Part shown: in pieces, positions 34,085 to 45,368 of the stretch
Position numbering within the stretch: the stretch's first letter is position 1
How the letters are laid out: each line of letters starts with the position of its first letter
NCBI GenBank assembly: GCA_000827205.1
Contig: KN832560.1
Coordinates: 834,743-898,742 of the forward strand
Reading direction: 5' to 3'
Source of the DNA: Plicaturopsis crispa FD-325 SS-3
Lineage: Eukaryota; Basidiomycota; Agaricomycetes; Amylocorticiales; Amylocorticiaceae
Length of the DNA stretch: 64,000 bases
Translations under genes and position numbers: made by a program
The notes under the pieces: generated by a model
Databases searched by the model: none
Told to the model about the DNA's origin: nothing
What the model saw: the letters and a program-made list of their open reading frames with translations, nothing else

Positions 34085-36820
34085 TTATTTCGAGGCAATG
34101 CCGACGTCCAGGCTACTAGCTGAGTTGAACAAAGCCCTCAAGCCTGACGCGGTGATGTCGGTGTCCGTGGCAACACCCCAAGCACTCCTCTTCTTTTGAG
34201 ATGGGGCTTCGTACACTAGCTCCACGTACGACGCCGCCTGTACACCGGTGCCCTCTCCTATCGAATGCTCGGAATATTCGCGGATGGACAAGGTGCCTTC
34301 GATGATGGAGTGAAGCGCATCCAAGACAGAGGAGAGCGGCCCATTGCCCTCCCCGACGACGTGTTTGAGTTCGCCCTCCACCAGGATCTCGCCAATGAAT
34401 TGTCGTCGAGCGCCCTCGTCGATGTTTTCGAGCTTGAACGACTTGAGAGATAGCTTTCCTGCCTCAGGGACGTCGTACCGGTAGGTGTTTTTGAAGAGCT
34501 GAGTTAAGGCACCATGCGAAATCTCTCCGCCTGATTCACGTGCGGCGCGCTGCACAACCTCGAAGAACGACGACTGGAACCTTCGCGGTAGAACAAGCTC
34601 TAGCGAGTTAACGATGACGGATGCAACGTCTGCCTGTCCCGAGCGGGCGTTGAATCCGAGGCTCAGTGCGAGTTCGGGCAGAGAACGGTCGCCGATTGCA
34701 CTGTTCACAGCGCTGAGTACAGCTCTCAAGCCTGAGCCTGCAATATCCGAGGCGACGCCTACACCCCACCAGGACTGTGACGACTTCCTGGTGTCCTTGA
34801 CATCAGGTGAAGTGGCTACGATTTCGACGTACGACGCCGCCTTTGAGTTCTGGCCTTCACCGATAGCGTGCTCGGTGTACTCTCGTATCGAAAAGTCGAT
34901 GCTGAGATGCGTACGAAGGGCGTCGAGGAGGGCGGATAGCGGACCGTTGCCGTCACCTCGAATGACTCGCACGACACCATCGACTTGTAGGGTACCGTCA
35001 AACCGACGACGTTCATCGGGAGCATCGTCAGAGTCATAGGGCGAAGCGTCTGGGTTGGGCGGCTCTGCCGAGATTTTGAACGAACGTAGAGCAAGCCTGC
35101 CCTCGTATTTTGAGCCGCCAAAGTGATAGCTGTGGCGGAATGCGGTTGTAATGTCGTTGACGGTCATCTCACGGGCTTCGCGATCGGAAATAGTCTGGAT
35201 GACCTGGTAGAATGCGATCTGCATACGGCGGGGGAGGTCGAGTTGTAGGTGTTGCTTGATTAGATATGCGATACCACCCTTGCCTGATTGCGAGTTGACC
35301 CGGATGACAGCCTCGTAGCTACACCCCAGGTCGGCAGGGTCGACGGGGAGGTAGGGTATGTCCCAATACAACGGTGTGCCCTTTGCTGCAGCCTCGGCGT
35401 GGCGTACCCGCTGCGCCTCGAAACCTTTTTTGATTGCGTCCTGATGCGAACCGGAAAACGCGGTGAAGACGAGTTCGCCGGCATACGGGTGGCGAGGGTG
35501 AACAGGAAGATCGTTGCATTGTGTGACTACGTCGATGGCTCTTTGGATATCGCTGAAGTCGAGACCCGGGTTTATACCTTGCGTGTAAAGGTTCAAAGCC
35601 AAGTTCACTAAGTCGACGTTTCCTGTACGTTCGCCGTTTCCGAAGAAGCACCCCTCGATGCGATCGCCACCGGCGAGAACACCCAGCTCCGCGGATGCGA
35701 TGCCAGTCCCTAATGAGTAAACAGTAGATCAGTATGCATCCTCGTCGTGCAGCTTGCGTCTGACCAACCTCGGTCATTATGAGGATGTAAACTGACGATT
35801 ACTTTTTCCCGCTCTGTGATTTTTTGACAGAAATTTTCGATCTACAAGGATTTCAGACATGCGTTGAGACCTGATTGACTGTAGTGCACTCGTACCTGGT
35901 CTGCGTAGTGATTAGGAGGGGCAATTTCGACGGTCGAGGGCAAATTAAATATTATGCGGTCATCGCCGGTGCCAGCCTTACCCCAGGCAGCTTTTACAGC
36001 CTCGCAGATCTCGACGGCAAAGTCGGGTTCCGTTTGAGTGAAGGTTTCTGGGCTGTACTCGAACTTGAATTTGGTTCCGTATTTCTCGGTGTACTCCTCA
36101 GTTAGTTTCCGGATGATTTTGGTATGTTTCGTAGCGAGCTCGAGGGTCTGTTCCTTGGAATTGTGAAAGACGACGTCGCGGAATGTCGGGGAAGTAGCAT
36201 TATAGAGATGGATGATGGCTAGCTTAGCTCCGGCGACAGAGTCAACGGTACGTTTAATCAGGTCTTCCCGGGCGGGAGTGAGGACCTTTGCTCGAGATCC
36301 ATCAGTAAATCATAGACTAAGGACTAGATCGAAGTAGCTGACCTGGAGCCAAACATCATCAGGTACTTCATTCTTCTCAATTAGTCCACGGACGAAGGCG
36401 AAATCGGTGTCACTTGCAGCGGGGTACGCGACCTCGACCTGCTTTACCCCAGACTGAACAATCTGTCTGAAGAATGTTCTCTTCTGTTCAATTGTCATAG
36501 GATTGGCAAGGGCCTGATTGCCATCGCGGAGGTCTGTAGAGAGCCATATGGGTGCCTTCGTGAAGGTCTTCGAAGGCCATTGTCGATCGGTAAGATTTAA
36601 AGGAGTGTACGGCTTGTACTTTTTGGACGGATCGGCGCTACAACACAAACAGTGAGTCACCCGAAAGAAATTGATAGATTATATCGTACAGCATAGGCAT
36701 GGCGGTCGTGAACGAGGAATCCAGAGGCGGGCGTAAGGAAAGAAATACAGACACAAAAGTGGAAGACCAGGTTTTTGAGAGTCGGCCGACATGACTCGGA
36801 CTGCAAGACTCTCCTGACAT
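34085..36820 (-). CDS. LEU4: 2-isopropylmalate synthase with duplicated regulatory region
   Basis: Exons 36690-36820, 36343-36637, 35896-36285, 35769-35841 and 34085-35709 sum to 2514 nt, 837 residues, against about 620 for yeast Leu4. The catalytic TIM barrel is intact: [43 protein letters not shown] (HxH metal site) and [20 protein letters not shown]. It condenses acetyl-CoA with 2-oxoisovalerate, the first step of leucine synthesis. After the catalytic and linker parts comes the leucine-sensing regulatory region, present twice (about residues 451-633 and 666-828). A second in-frame ATG at 36700 would give a 797-residue form lacking a Ser/Arg/Thr-rich leader, which recalls the dual mitochondrial and cytosolic forms of yeast Leu4. 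It is head to head with the glutamyl-tRNA synthetase gene. Confidence 0.93.
34115..35248 (-). repeat. Tandem duplication of the LeuA regulatory module inside LEU4
   Basis: Two protein-level copies lie at about 34700-35248 and 34115-34603. Matching anchors in order are [16 protein letters not shown] / [24 protein letters not shown] / [22 protein letters not shown] / [27 protein letters not shown] / [21 protein letters not shown] / AASYVELV, and [16 protein letters not shown] / [16 protein letters not shown]. The copies differ clearly, so the duplication is old. Both keep the conserved blocks. Confidence 0.88.
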
Positions 36821-36977
36821 TGTTTAGCCCCTGAGTTGCCACGTTCTTGAGCGCGATCGATTGACTCGTCGCCTAGATTTCCTGACTTGCACCTTCGAGC
36901 TTGCTTAGAACCATTCACCGAAACATTTCCCTAGCCGTCGCGCGCAGTACAAAACCTGAAGAAGGACTTACAGGAAC

Positions 36978-39766
36978 ATGTCGGCCGCGCTGACCGTTTC
37001 CGCTAAACTCTCGCCCTTTCCATTTGGCGCGGTCGCGATCGCAAACTACACTCAGAAGGCGGAAGTCGTTTTTGAAGAAAGCGCGACGTCCCCCGTCTTG
37101 GACCTGAATGGGTCAAAGGCAGACACTGAGGACGAAATAGTTCTCGCCTTGGCTCAAGCTGGAGGGCTTTCTGACCACAGCTCGAAGGTATGGATAATCC
37201 AGACCCGCCACATGCCATGGATTAACCAAATATATTAGACCCCCTCGTTCTTTGCTCTCGCAAAATCGTTGCCCAAACTCAATGCCTTCCCGGAAATTGT
37301 GGCTGCTTTAGACTCCCTCGACGATCATCTAACATTGCGCACATTTCTAATTGGCCACGATATAACAGCCGCCGATTGGATTTTATGGGGTGCTCTTAAA
37401 GGTGTGCTTTGGCCATCGCGGAGAAACATGTGATGTAGGCCTAACTCTATTGACTCGCCAGGAAGCGTGAAGCTCGTTGGCCTCCTCAAGAATAACAAGC
37501 ACCCTCACCTTCTTCGCTGGTACACGCACATCGAATCGCTCGACGCAACCCAGGCTGCTCTGACCAGCCTTGCGGAGGCGAAGGCTCACAAAGCTCGGAA
37601 CAATAGAACAGCGGCTGGATTCGCGTTGGGACTCGAGAATGCCCAGGAGGGCCAGGTAGTCACCCGCTTCCCGCCCGAACCTAGCGGTTATCTGCACATC
37701 GGGCACGCCAAAGCAGCCATGCTTAATCAATACTTCGCAAGAATGTACAATGGGAGGTTGATCATTCGGTTCGATGACACGAACCCAAGTAAAGAGAGGG
37801 TACGCGTCTGACTCGATGTCTCCGTAACCTTCTTCTGATTATGGCATGGTCATGTTTAGACGGAATTCGAGGACACGATCCTAGAGGATTTGGGCCTTCT
37901 TGGCATTCAGGCCGATCAGGTTACTCACACCTCTGATTATTTCGATCGCTTGTACAATTTGGCCCTGGACCTCATTAAATCTGGCAAAGCGTATGCAGAT
38001 GATACCGAGCAGCTTCAGGTTCGCTGGTATCTCTTTCGCGCCGCCAAACTCGTCTAAATAACCCTTTTACCATAGATGCGAAAAGAGCGGATGGATGGAA
38101 TTGCCTCCAAACACCGAGACGATACTATCGAGGACAATCTGGCGCATTTTGCCGAAATGAAAGAGGGAACAACAGAGGGTCTCCGGTGGTGTCTGCGCGC
38201 TAAGTTGAGCGTTGACAACCCTAACAAGGCTCTCCGCGATCCTGTCATCTACAGATGCAATGTCATTCCCCACCACAGAACTGGGTACGCCTCCTCTACT
38301 GTTTATCCAGCCGTCTATCTAACGCTCAGTCAATCAGCGACAAGTGGAAAGTGTACCCGACTTATGACTTCGCATGCCCTGTAGTGGATTCTATCGAAGG
38401 TGTCACACACGCTTTGAGGACCAACGAATACCGCGATCGCAACCCGCAGTATTTGTGGATGTTAGACGCCCTCAACCTGCGCAAGGTAAACATTTGGGAC
38501 TTCAGGTAAGTTATATCCAATCATCCTTGCCATCTTAAATCTAACAGCCGTGCTCTCAAGCCGTCTCAACTTCATATACACCCTTCTATCCAAGCGCAAG
38601 CTCCATTGGTTCGTCGACCAGAAACTCGTCAGAGGCTGGGATGATCCCCGTTTCCCTACCGTGCGAGGTAAGGCACACCTTTTCGGCGATCCTTTTATCT
38701 ATCCTTTCTGATCATTGATTACAGGAATTCGTCGCCGTGGCCTGACCGTGGAAGCGTTGTCACAGTTTATGTTACAACAGGGTCCCTCTCAAGCTGTCGT
38801 TTCCCTCGAATGGGATTCTATATGGGCACTGAACAAAAAGGTAATCGATCCCATCGCACCTCGGCTTTGGGCTATTGTAAAAGACAAGTGGTAAGTACAA
38901 CCTACAGGCGTAGGAGTGCATTCTTCACGAAACCTGACATGGCCCCAGTGTCCCAGTGACTATAAAAGGCGGTCCCTCCGATGTCGAAGTGAGGACACTT
39001 CCGAAACATAAGAAAAACCCTGCTGTGGGCGAGAAGCGGACCGTTTTCTCGTCATCGATCCTCATCGAGCAAGAAGATGCCGTTTCGTTCGATGACCAGG
39101 AGGAGGTGAGCCGTTGGACGTTCCCATGGGAGTGCTTCGCTGATCGCTCATCTCGGCGATGCGTAGATAACTCTCATGGACTGGGGCAACGCCATCGTCC
39201 GTTCCAAAACGGTAGATTCATCGGGGACGGTCACTTCCGTCGAAATGGACCTCCATCTCGAGGGTGACTTCCGCAAGACGAAGAAGAAGATCACGTGGCT
39301 CAGTCAGCACACGCGCACGCACCCTCTCGTGGATGTGACTCTCCTCGATTACGACTACCTCATTACGAAAAAGAAACTCGAAGAGACCGACGACGTCGCG
39401 GACTTCGTTCCCGCAGTGACCGAGTTTCGCGAGGAAGCGTTTGCGGACGCGAATGTCCTGGACTTGACTAGGGGCGACAGCATGCAGTTCGAGAGGAAGG
39501 GTTACTTCATTTTCGATGGCGTCTCCGGTGAAGGCGATGCTCGGAGGCTTGAATTCATCCGAATCCCGGATGGCAAGGCGGCAAATCTCGCGAGCAAGGC
39601 GGGGGCTGCTGCGCCTGCTCAAGTTCCGGACACAGGTGTCAAAGCCACGTCGGATCCTCCCGCTGACTCCAAGATGTACAAAGTTCCGAAGGTCTACGGC
39701 GAGGTGGATGTGACACCAGAAGCTACCACGAAGATGTACAAGACACCAAATGTCTATGACGCATAA
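36978..39766 (+). CDS. GUS1: Cytosolic glutamyl-tRNA synthetase
   Basis: Exons 36978-37187, 37239-37401, 37462-37799, 37860-38018, 38076-38284, 38338-38505, 38561-38667, 38725-38890, 38949-39105 and 39167-39766 give 758 residues. The N terminus is a GST-C-like domain ([17 protein letters not shown]) that in yeast binds Arc1. The class I catalytic core has the HIGH motif as [13 protein letters not shown] and the KMSKS motif as [21 protein letters not shown] and [19 protein letters not shown] are typical of the eukaryotic GluRS/GlnRS branch, and the beta-barrel anticodon-binding domain follows. The non-discriminating or discriminating status cannot be read by eye. The C terminus carries two KMYK-x-P-x-VY units in a flexible tail. 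Confidence 0.93.
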
Positions 39767-42700
39767 ATGTAGTGCGTGCCGAGCTTTTTTGTCTACTGCT
39801 ACAGCTGATTCCGCTTACGCAGCTCTTAAATACTTGTTCCTGTAGTGCTGTAATGTGACACGATGCTGTACAACCATAAGCCCGCAACTTCTTTATCACA
39901 GTCTACACTTCTACACAGTTAAGGTTTCTCTTCGCCTTGAGTCATTGAAATTCATGTGCTCAACTCTACGCAAGGACTAGTGGCGCTCGCTTCGGGCAGA
40001 AGTATTGCATTAATATCGCACCTTCTACTCATGACTGCCAACGTCCTCATGGCTATCTGATCAAATGCTCATTTATTCTCACAACGCTGCACGAGTATTC
40101 TGGCCCTCGATGCTCCTCGTGTATCCGGCATCCATCCCGAGCGTTGTTAACGTTGAATCCACAGCTCTTCCAACGATTTCCTCCGAGGCCCATCTTTGGT
40201 GCGGTGACTTGAGTGCGCGCACGCCTTCGAGGAAAAACTCGCTACCACATGCAAACTGCATTCAGCCCCATCTGGAGTGGCGGCCGGTATTCATAAGAGC
40301 GTCAGTTATGTCGACAAGCACAATCTCGGATCCGGGTGCCTTCGCTGACTCTCTTCCAGGTGCTTTCCACATGGCACACGGAAACAATTATATACGTCTG
40401 TGGGTTCAAAATCATCCAATCGATTCCTCGTATGACTACTTACAGCAGAGTCATTACAGGTGACAGCTCGGTTTACCGATCACCTAAAAAATAAATGACG
40501 CTCAGTGACGCTCCCGGCGGGACTGACATTGTCATGAAGCTGATTTGCCATATGGAACCGCCGAGCGCGTATGACGCCTTCCGGTTAGTACTCTGTCAGT
40601 CTTCGCCTCTCTGCAGAGCTTCAGAGGTATAACAGCCTCACGGCGGTGGTGGGCGGGCGCTTTGGCACACTAGCCCGGGAGCGTCCGAAATTCCCTTCAA
40701 AGTCTTGACGTCGGGGGTCACTGAATCAGCTTCAATCGAGTGCTTGCCCACAATCGCTTTTGGTTAGCCGTCTCTAAGCACTGTCAATTTTCCTGAAACA
40801 TTGCCAGGACGAAAACTTCCTGTTGTTCCGCTCTCGGCTATTATTGCTCCGCTGCTGAGAGCACCCGCGCTGTCGACCTTGGTCTTGCTCTCCGAGTCCT
40901 ATTAACCGAACCCTAACCCATCTGGATTCCGAGGGGCGTCAAAATGCGGACCTGGTTCCTATAGAAAAGTGGGCTCGTGTTGGCAAGGTCACGGTGAGAC
41001 GGTATACATGTCTGCGCCACCGCCCGCCATCGTCAAGCCACAAACGCTAGTGTCGTTGATCATCGCGAGCGTTGGCGGAGGCGAGTTGTTGGTGGCGTTG
41101 CTGGGCGCACTGCATGGCCTCGGCCCGCCACTCCCGAATTCCCAATAAGGCAGGTGTTCAAGAACGCGGGTCTGACGCGGACGCGTCTTCGGCCTTCCGC
41201 CATCTTCGAGTCGTCCTCCGCCGTCTTTCTAGCCCGATGCACCTATTCTTACGCTGAGAAAACGATGTCGGTGCTGTGCATATGTTTGATTCTCCGTTCT
41301 TTTGTCCTCATTCAGCTGCTTGTGCCTACAGGGCGCGATCGTGGCAGTAACATGTGTAGGCGTTGCAGTTCGCAACAGAACTAGCGGGACTGTTCGAGGT
41401 CAATGCAATCATGAAAAAAGCTGTGGCACTTGCGAGACATCCGAAGACCTCGAAGGGCCTTGCCATGGCTGAATTGAAATACTTGTCACTTGCTGTATTG
41501 CGCCAGGGGGCCGGAGTCTGCTCGTCCGTTGTTCGACAACAATAATTGATAGATATATACGACTTCGACCGCCTTTTCGGATCTCCCAAGCCTTCAATCT
41601 CTTCTGTCCATCGAAAACGGCAGTCTTTACTGCTGCCCCCTCCACTGATCGCGGCCGATGTGAGATCGCACATATTTACTTACTTCTCCCATCACAACGC
41701 CTAACTCATTGAGATGCATGATATCACATGCGGCAGTTCTGACGCAGTATTTTTCCTGGTATGGACACGAGCCTCGTAAAATGACGAGCAATGGTCGAAA
41801 CGGTATAGACGCGCGGATGAGACCTGCACCATTTACATATTATTAATTCTATGTCGTTTCAAGGGCACGGGGAGGGCACGCATAATGATTTTGTGCAGTA
41901 TTTCGTTCGAGCATCACGGATGATAGAAGCGGTAAACCCGCCTCCGGAGCACTTCACTTGTTGGTACTGTGTATATACGAGAAATGCTGAAATTTCGCAG
42001 CTTCCCTACTGCATAACCCCGCCGACCCGTATTCATCCATGAACTCGTACGGGGGAGTCCTCATCAAACCGACGTCGCTTCCCTGGAATCCTGCAAGGAT
42101 ATGCCGTACAAGATTCAGCACTGATGCAGGAAAGATTCACATACACGCCTTAGTTATGGCCACGATCATCGTGAAAGGTGTAGACGAATCCGTTAGCGGT
42201 ACTTCGCCATCGACGGTGGCCGAACAGCGGTGGTTGAACATGACACTCGGTAATCCACAATCATTGATTGCGGTAGGTCCAAGCTGCAGGCAGTTTCTCG
42301 ACGAACCTGGATGTGCGGAGACGGAGATGCATTCCGCGGAAGATGCTGAAGTCCTTGCGATCGAGGGAAAATGATTGTGTTCGCCGTATATCACTTCCCG
42401 ACGGCTCAGAAATAGAGTATCCTTCGAGCATGGCAAGCAGAGATGTACGCGGCCTAGAACGTCGCGTCCGTAAGTCTTATTAAATCCCGGTAGACGAAAG
42501 CGTCGACTCACTGCTCAGGACATCTTCGCGGGTCGTGTAAGTATAGGGTAAGCGAGCGCATCAACATTTCCTTTGCCGGAGTTAACACGTACGGCACTAC
42601 AGAATTGATGAAGATATCGGGAATGCGATAAGTGAGGAACTGTGAGGTATTTTGCGCGTCTAAGCAAAAGGGGTATACGATCGGTGTCGGTACTTGAGTT

Positions 42701-43906
42701 GCATCGTTCAACGAATGGAGGACGGCTGCGAAGAGGTACGTAGCGACACGCGTCGGTGGACTCGGCTATGTCCTGCATACTTGAGTGGCATTTTATCTAG
42801 CCGCAGGTGATTCTTGGCAGCACTTCTGTTCAGATGCTTTGGTCGTCCGACGACGCAGGCTTCGGGCACGATGGGAAAAATAACCAGAGCGCTCGAGTTA
42901 CCGCTCAGTACTGTCAGCTGCGCTAAGAGGGGGGGCGGACCTGGACGGACCCACGGCGCCGGTCAGGATCGACGGTGTCCGCGAACTGAGGTGAGGAGCC
43001 CTGTTCGGAACAGAGTCCAGAGATAAGTACGATGGGAGGGCCCTGGCAAGCGGCTAGTACAGCATACTCTGCGATGCGACGGGTCTCGACATCGCCAAGA
43101 GCGCTCCGCGCTCTGGGAGGGCGGCTGTTACGCGAAGGACAGTATACTTGTGTTCAGCGCCGACGGGGGCGTGGTTGTCGTCGGGAGATGGCATCCGGAA
43201 GACTAACGACGATAAGACTAACCGAGAGGCTGTACGGAGTCTGTTGCCAGACTGACAGGATGGTCTAATGCCGAGATGCCAGGGTGGGAACTGATAAGCT
43301 GGAAGCGGAGAATGAAAGCTAGATTGCGGAGTTGGCCGGAGTGTTCGACCGAGGCGAGGATATGAGAAAAGCCATCCTTGATCAGTTCTCAGTCGTCGTC
43401 TTCTGGCCACTCACTACGCTCGTCGTTGCCCCCCTCGTCCATGGTCCTTTGTTGATCTCCCCATTCCCCCCTTTCCGCCATCATCTTTTCCGCCCTAGCC
43501 CTCGCCGCTTAAGGATACCGCCTGGAAGTATGTCCCCATCTTTTTCCTCGTTTTTCCCCCGTCTCTCTACCTTAATTTTTCGTCTGTAACGCACTCTAAC
43601 GACCCTCTCTCGAGTAGATCTCGCGACCCTTGCCGGCTTCTCACTACCCGCCAACTCCCCCTCCCAAAGACTTCAAAGGACCTATCAGTTGTACGCTTGA
43701 GCCTAGCTCGCGACTCTGATCACCAAACTCTACCTCCTTCCTCTCCCGACAGTAGCTGGTTTCCGCTGAGCCTTCGCTCGCGTTCCCTCTGTCTCTCCGC
43801 ACCAAAATCACCCTAATTCTCTCCGCTCCCGCCCCCAACACTCGTTCCCTCTCTTCCTCAGGTTTTCAAGGTCGTATTCTTCAAGCATTTGTATTAGATT
43901 GTACCA
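39767..43906. other. Gene-poor region, 4.1 kb, with coding-like fragments
   Basis: No complete gene could be supported. Fragments worth noting: a two-exon + strand frame at 40308-40583 (MSTSTISDPGAFADS, then IVMKLICHMEPPSAYDAF) that soon meets stops; a 46-codon + frame at 41008-41148; and + strand frames at 41154-41545 (IFESSSAVFLARCTYSYAEK, then MKKAVALARHPKTSKGLAMA). The + strand from about 43400 to 43900 is strongly C/T-rich, as in long 5' leaders of fungal genes. These pieces could be a decayed gene, a lineage-specific gene with unusual splicing, or chance. Confidence 0.4.
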
Positions 43907-45368
43907 ATGGCCATGACTCTCCCTATCGCCATCCCCGCAACCCCTTCTGCCGGCAATTCGCCCGCCTCTGACGACAGCTCCAACCCTCCCCGCACCCCCA
44001 ATTCTCCTTCGAACATGCAGACCCTTGCTCTCCCCCCTGCACACGAACCCACTAGTGCTCCCCAGCCGGCCCACGCATCCAATGCCGGCTCTTCCCAGAT
44101 GAAGCGCAAGCCATCGCGCCGCGCTAACACCGCGGAGCGTAGGGCAACCCACAACGCCGTCGAGCGCCAGCGCCGTGAAACCCTTAACGGTCGCTTCCTT
44201 GTGAGCCTGTTCATGTGATTTTTTGTAACCCTCATTTTCTTACGTTTTTTTTTACATCTAGGACCTTGCTGCTTTGCTTCCCAACCTCTCCCAGATCAGG
44301 CGCCCGTCGAAATCCTCTATCGTGAACTCGTCGATCGCGCACATTCACGCATCGCGTAGGCACCGCCTCCTTGCCTCCCGTGAACTCCGGCTCGTAAAGC
44401 TTGAATCAGATGCACTGCGTCGTGAGCTTAATGACTGGCGTGACCGCGCGAGCCTTCCCCGTGTCGAGGAGCCCGTCCGTGGCGAGGGCTTCAACATGGT
44501 GCTATCTGGTGAAGTCGAAGTGATCGCCGCCATCCCTGGCGACGATGAGGAAGATAACGGTGACGAATACGGTGATGACGAGTACGGCAATGCCGGCCCC
44601 CGGCCTGGCTCTGCCGATGACGATATGCATGCGGCCGCAGTGTCCATGCTCAAGAACGCCAACGCCAATCCGTTTGCGCACAACCTGCCGCCCAACGCGT
44701 CCAATCTCGCGCACATCCTCCCGCGGCCCGTCACCCACGGGACGCCTATGATCGCGCCGAACCCGAGCGGTGTTTCTTACGAGAACCCGGCGATGGCCGC
44801 CCTCTATGAGCCCGCCCACCACGGACACGGCGGATTCCCCCCACACTTCCTGCAGCAAGCACAGCAATCAGACGCAGACAAAGTTGCGGCCTGGAACGCA
44901 CAGCTGTACAGTGCCCTCGGTCAACAACAGGGCCAGCAGCAGATCATGCAGGCGCAGCGTGCCGCTCTTTTCACTCCACCTTCGAGCGCGCACGGCCTTG
45001 GCAACGCCTCCGCGGCATTCAACGACCCCGCGAGCCAGGCCTGGCTCGTGAACTTCGAGCGCCAGCAAAGGCAGTTTGCGGCAATGCAGCAGGCTGGCTA
45101 TGGCAGCCCGGACAGAGATGACGCGTCGAGCGTCGGAAGCGGGAGGGAGCGCCCTGGTAGCGACGGCCACGGCAGTGGATACGGCTCGCCAAGCGAAGGC
45201 GCGGGCAGCTACGAGATGCCGAGCACCATGGGCGAGTACGTTCAGCGTCGGTCCTCGCAGGGCCTTCGCGTGAACACTGGATACGGCCCTGAGGCGATGG
45301 GCATGATGAAGCAAGGCATGGGCTCGCCGATTGCCAGCGCCGGTGCCGGGTACCCGATGATGATGTGA
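43907..45368 (+). CDS. Basic helix-loop-helix transcription factor
   Basis: Exons 43907-44200 and 44262-45368 give 466 residues. The bHLH domain spans the intron: basic part ERRATHNAVERQRRETLNGR (His, Glu and Arg at the positions that read E-box bases), helix 1 FLDLAALLP, a loop, then helix 2 PSKSSIVNSSIAHIHASRR. A leucine-containing extension follows (LASRELRLVKLESDALRREL), suggesting a short zipper-like helix. The rest is disordered: an acidic patch (GDDEEDNGDEYGDDE), then Gln/Ala/Gly-rich sequence. DNA binding to CANNTG sites as a dimer is expected from the family; target genes are unknown. A strongly pyrimidine-rich leader precedes the ATG. Confidence 0.88.

Noticed and set aside
41008-41148. 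Possible mating pheromone precursor
   Set aside because: The 46-codon peptide is small and hydrophobic but has no C-terminal CaaX box, and no STE3-type receptor or homeodomain gene is nearby.
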